Of a stretch of DNA of 64,000 nucleotides, positions 60,570 to 64,000 are shown piece by piece (within the stretch, counting starts at the first letter, position 1; the number at the start of each line of letters is the position of its first letter). The stretch comes from Zerene cesonia. Its lineage: Eukaryota > Arthropoda > Insecta > Lepidoptera > Pieridae. The position numbers and the translations under genes were made by a program. The notes under the pieces were generated by a model. It saw only the letters and a list, made by a program, of their open reading frames with translations, had not been told where the DNA came from and ran no database searches. The stretch covers positions 4,774,001 to 4,838,000 of the forward strand of contig NC_052130.1 of the NCBI RefSeq assembly GCF_012273895.1, read 5' to 3'.

Positions 60570-60840
60570 ACTAAACTCGTTTCAATTGTAACATCGCGTA
60601 TCGCATGAATGGTGTACTTTTGATCGTTGCGTAACTAACGGCCGGACACATTTGCTTTATTGCGTCGAATCGGCTCTATACACACGGTTGTTGTGTTCGG
60701 GAAGCTGTATCTTCATCTTCTAATGTTTTATTGAGAGGAAAGTTTAGATTGTTTGTTTATTTCATTATCAGTACGCGTACACAGCCTGGTTGGCAGGTAT
60801 CGCTTGTCGTTTTATCTTAGACGTGCCAATTTATTCACGA

Positions 60841-60985
60841 CTAGATATTCGTCCCGGCTTCGCCCGTGGTACATTTATTGCCTATGTCACTCAGTGAAGT
60901 TGCAGCTTTCTAATGGTGTCAGAATTTCTTAAATCGATGCAGCAGTTTTTGCATGAAAACGTTACAAACATTCAAAAATACAATA
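60841..60985 (-). mobile_element. Helitron, 5' end worn
   Basis: CTAGATATTCGTCCCGGCTT on the left; CACTCAGTGAAGTTGCAGCT and GCAGTTTTTGCATGAAAACG in the body. Confidence 0.65.
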
Positions 60986-61408
60986 TACTAGCTAGGCTTC
61001 TAGAATCACTTTTGAATCGTCAAAACACAGAACGAAATTATTTACCACCAGTTCGGAAAGCAGTTTACCTAATATCATTTCATAAACTTCAAGGAATATA
61101 ACTTAGTATTCCGTCTATAACACAGCTCAATTTCAAAATTTTGCTATTCAGCCTCGATAGCTTATCAGAATCAGAACAATGTTGGACAATAGCCAGAAAT
61201 GATAATGTTTGAAATTACATCAATATGCAGACTAGGTATAATATTTGCTAGTAATATGGAGCAAGCACGGGTTAAGCTAACTTTTGTAACTTAATTTTCA
61301 TGACCTAGTATTTCAACGTTTCAAATAGAACTGTAGATTATCTAAATGTTGGTGAATTGGATATGGAAAAAACATTACTTTATGAATACATTGAAAATGA
61401 ATTAAATA

Positions 61409-61600
61409 AATGGGGCTGGTGGGTCGCCTGATGGTAGGCGCTACCACCACCCATGAACATTTGGAGAAGCGAAAATGCAAACCTTACACCTCTACAAATG
61501 GATTGCCGACTTTAAATTGGGGAGGGATTAAGAAAGGATTGATGAGAGGAATAAAGGAACAGAATGGGAAGGGTAAGGAAAAGGACATGGGCCTCCGATC
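61409..61600 (-). mobile_element. GTCGAGCACGCTTCGG repeat, internal part
   Basis: GGGGCTGGTGGGTCGCCTGA, CTACCACCACCCATGAACAT and AAATGGATTGCCGACTTTAA mirror the 6.65-kb copy; the GTCGAGCACG end is missing. Confidence 0.65.
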
Positions 61601-61689
61601 TGTAAAAATATATATAATATCAAATTTAAATTTACGATTTTTTAAACATATAACAATTGAACATCTGAATACACTACGATATATTTAGA

Positions 61690-64000
61690 AATTACAAAAT
61701 GTCACCTGTTAATTAAACCCATACATACCAAAGTAATGTCTCAAACCTCTAAGATACTTTGGCCAACCCATTAGACCACAATAAGCAGCATGACCAAAAC
61801 ATTTATCAGAATCTCTATATTTGATCCATTTATATTCGCGACGCGGTCAATCAGTGTGTGTTTGTCCACTACAATACACGATCGATGACAGACTTGAATA
61901 TGTTATCAGTTCCCTTTAAGGATGGCACGTCCGCACTCCCGCAGTTACTTGTTAGCCACTAACCGTGCGTTTTATTCACTTGTTTTTACTCTAAAGAATG
62001 CCTGAGTATTCATCGATCATTCCCTTACCAAGGACGCATCCAAGAATGTGATATTGTCGTATGTAGTCGTTTATTTTTATGCTAGATTTCTCGAAACACC
62101 GACGCACTAATCGTTTTGTTTTTCTCCATTAATCTATACATTCAAAAACACTGCGAAGTTAAATTTTAACTCAAACATTTATACAGCTAGTCTTTTTAGA
62201 AGCGAATCATTATATGACAAAAACTTTATTACCACCTGCTCAGAATACCGTTCCCGCAAAGAAATGTTGTTGTTTAGATCAATTGTCCCCACATTAAAGG
62301 GCGTAACGACTCCGTAATAACAGCTTTTGTAAACATACAAAAACGCAAATTATCAAGAATCCTTATAGCAAAAATATAACTGCTAACAAACAGCACAATG
62401 TTGAAACGAATGTGTTACGGCACCAGAAATTCTACACATTGTTCCTTGTAAAGTCAGTATTTACTCTGTATGTATATGTATATTGGTTAACGAAATAGTT
62501 GATCTGAAAGAAATATAGCGCTTTAATTTTGAGTTCTCAGCAAATGTAGCACAAGAGATAATCTATTGCATTATTAAAGAGAATTTCTCTCTAATATTTC
62601 GGACAAATTGAAGCTAAATTGCGTCGCATTTAGCCGGTAATGGCTACGCATTTCAACCCCCGTCGCTGGAGATATCCTCATTATGTATTCATTATCGAGT
62701 TAGTGACGTCATCCAAGTTTATTTCGATCAACGTATCTTTCGACTATCAATATTGATGCAAATTCAAATATATACCGCAAATTATTGGGTTAGAAATGAA
62801 ATTACTATAATTAGTATTCATATAATCGTGTCCTGCTACATCTAGACATACACTACACAATATAATGTTTCAATTACTATCTTCTAACGACGCGTTCGTA
62901 ATGTCTTTGTTGATTTATACTCCAATTGTTGTTCCAATCTCTAAATTAAAAGTACGTAGACAGCATTGTTGATACAGCAGCTTTCGTAAATGTCGAGTTC
63001 TGTCAATCATGTAAATTGTTCTCATAAATAAACGAAATTATCCCAAAATGCAAATGCTCTGCCAGACAACACTAACTTGACAACTAAGTCAAGAGGGCCG
63101 AACATGGAATTACGGAAGACTAGAATAGTATTGTATGTTGTAAATTTCGGTCATATAAAACAGCGTCTACACAAACTATTATTTCAGAGTTCTTGACGCA
63201 AGTTCATTATTAAAACTCTCATTAAGTATGTTTACTACACACTTCTTCATAGATCGTACTAATTACACTTTATTGATCATTCCTACTCATATTTTAGCAT
63301 AGTCACGTCTTTGATACCAATTAATTGTGACTAGCCGTGTGACATGTTGTTTTGACATGGAAATTTGATGCGAACGAAGTGGTTCTTAACGGTGTTAATT
63401 ATGAAAATCTTATTGGAATATGAAAGAGGAACAAATGATGTTATACGGATATATGAATACTTACTAAATAATATGCTTTATGTAATCGATGCAGTTACAA
63501 TATGAGACGGTTCATCGTAAACATATTACGCTTGAAATTTAAACAGGTAAAAGATGGTACTCTCGCTGTGACGTTTAACAAACTAACGCCATCTAGACTT
63601 TATAAATCATCAACCCAAATCTCAAGAGGGTTGCCAACTCTAGCAATTTCAATGAAATATATCGCATGTCGTAAAGTTACGTTGGCACAGGATTACGTTA
63701 CCAGATTCGGATCTTTTCAAAATGAAATGAAGGGATCAACCCTTCTCAAACGTAGTATTGGGTGTTGGGGCTTAACACCGTGTTATATTACACTTTTCTT
63801 ACGTAAATCTTTATCATAATCGGTCACAACAGTGTTTATTCTATTTTATTCGCTCTATTGTGTCTTTTGCTGAAAAATAGACGCCGACATTTATATGCGT
63901 CTCCCTCTGATTAAATTTCCAATTGTCGCTCAGTCGTTGTTTATTCTGTTTCCGAAATTGACTTAAAGTTGAATAGCCTGGCTTTTATGCTTTAAATTAT
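61690..64000. other. Repeat-poor unique DNA at window end
   Basis: No repeat family, no splice-supported coding exon. It is less repeat-laden than the previous 30 kb, so it may hold regulatory DNA of the gene presumed to span this region; that is inference only. The 105-codon frame at 63502-63819 has no recognisable domain. Confidence 0.35.

Noticed and set aside
63502..63819. 105-codon open frame near window end
   Set aside because: No recognisable domain and composition like the surrounding non-coding DNA.
1..64000. CRISPR arrays, operons, phage or viral genes
   Set aside because: No spaced direct repeats, no ribosome-binding-site-led gene runs and no viral proteins seen; spliced genes show a eukaryotic genome.

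Overview
The window is AT-rich insect DNA, almost certainly from a butterfly or moth. The grounds are a short-intron Osiris family gene, hundreds of bases of Lepidoptera-type tRNA-derived SINEs ending in GAT repeats, and dozens of short non-autonomous Helitrons (5' TC, 3' CTAG, inserted between A and T). There is no bacterial, viral or CRISPR-like content. Four runs of N interrupt the sequence; the three internal ones are exactly 1000 N, which is a scaffolding placeholder.

Genes are concentrated in the first 17 kb. (1) At 913-4855 (+) are the last seven coding exons of a proline-rich, cysteine-containing secreted-type insect protein whose start is lost to the left. (2) At 6298-7680 (+) is a previously hidden two-exon gene for a small secreted protein, joined here from a 14-codon signal-peptide exon and a long terminal exon. 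(3) At 8052-9165 (-) is a complete three-exon Osiris gene (Osi9-like) with a TATA box. (4) At 14389-16801 (+) is a complete four-exon GOLGA7/ERF4 orthologue, the accessory subunit of a DHHC protein acyltransferase.

From 17 kb to 32 kb I see only repeats and unique AT-rich DNA. At 32.4-32.7 kb there is a GC-rich island with a TATA box, an arthropod initiator and a 99-base exon without ATG that ends in a strong splice donor. This looks like the promoter and 5' non-coding first exon of a gene on the + strand, whose long first intron would fill the remaining 31 kb. No convincing coding exon follows in the window.

The rest is a dense mosaic of Helitrons, three SINE families, LINE tails, a GGAGGTT-type dispersed repeat, (AT)n microsatellites and small palindromes. 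The most interesting points are the hidden secreted-protein gene, a run of four consecutive palindromes at 11.1 kb, a perfect RFX-type X-box at 18.7 kb, and several Helitron junctions (stacked 5' ends, abutting elements, a head-to-head end pair) that show insertion into one another's termini. All calls come from reading the sequence by eye; no alignment was run.
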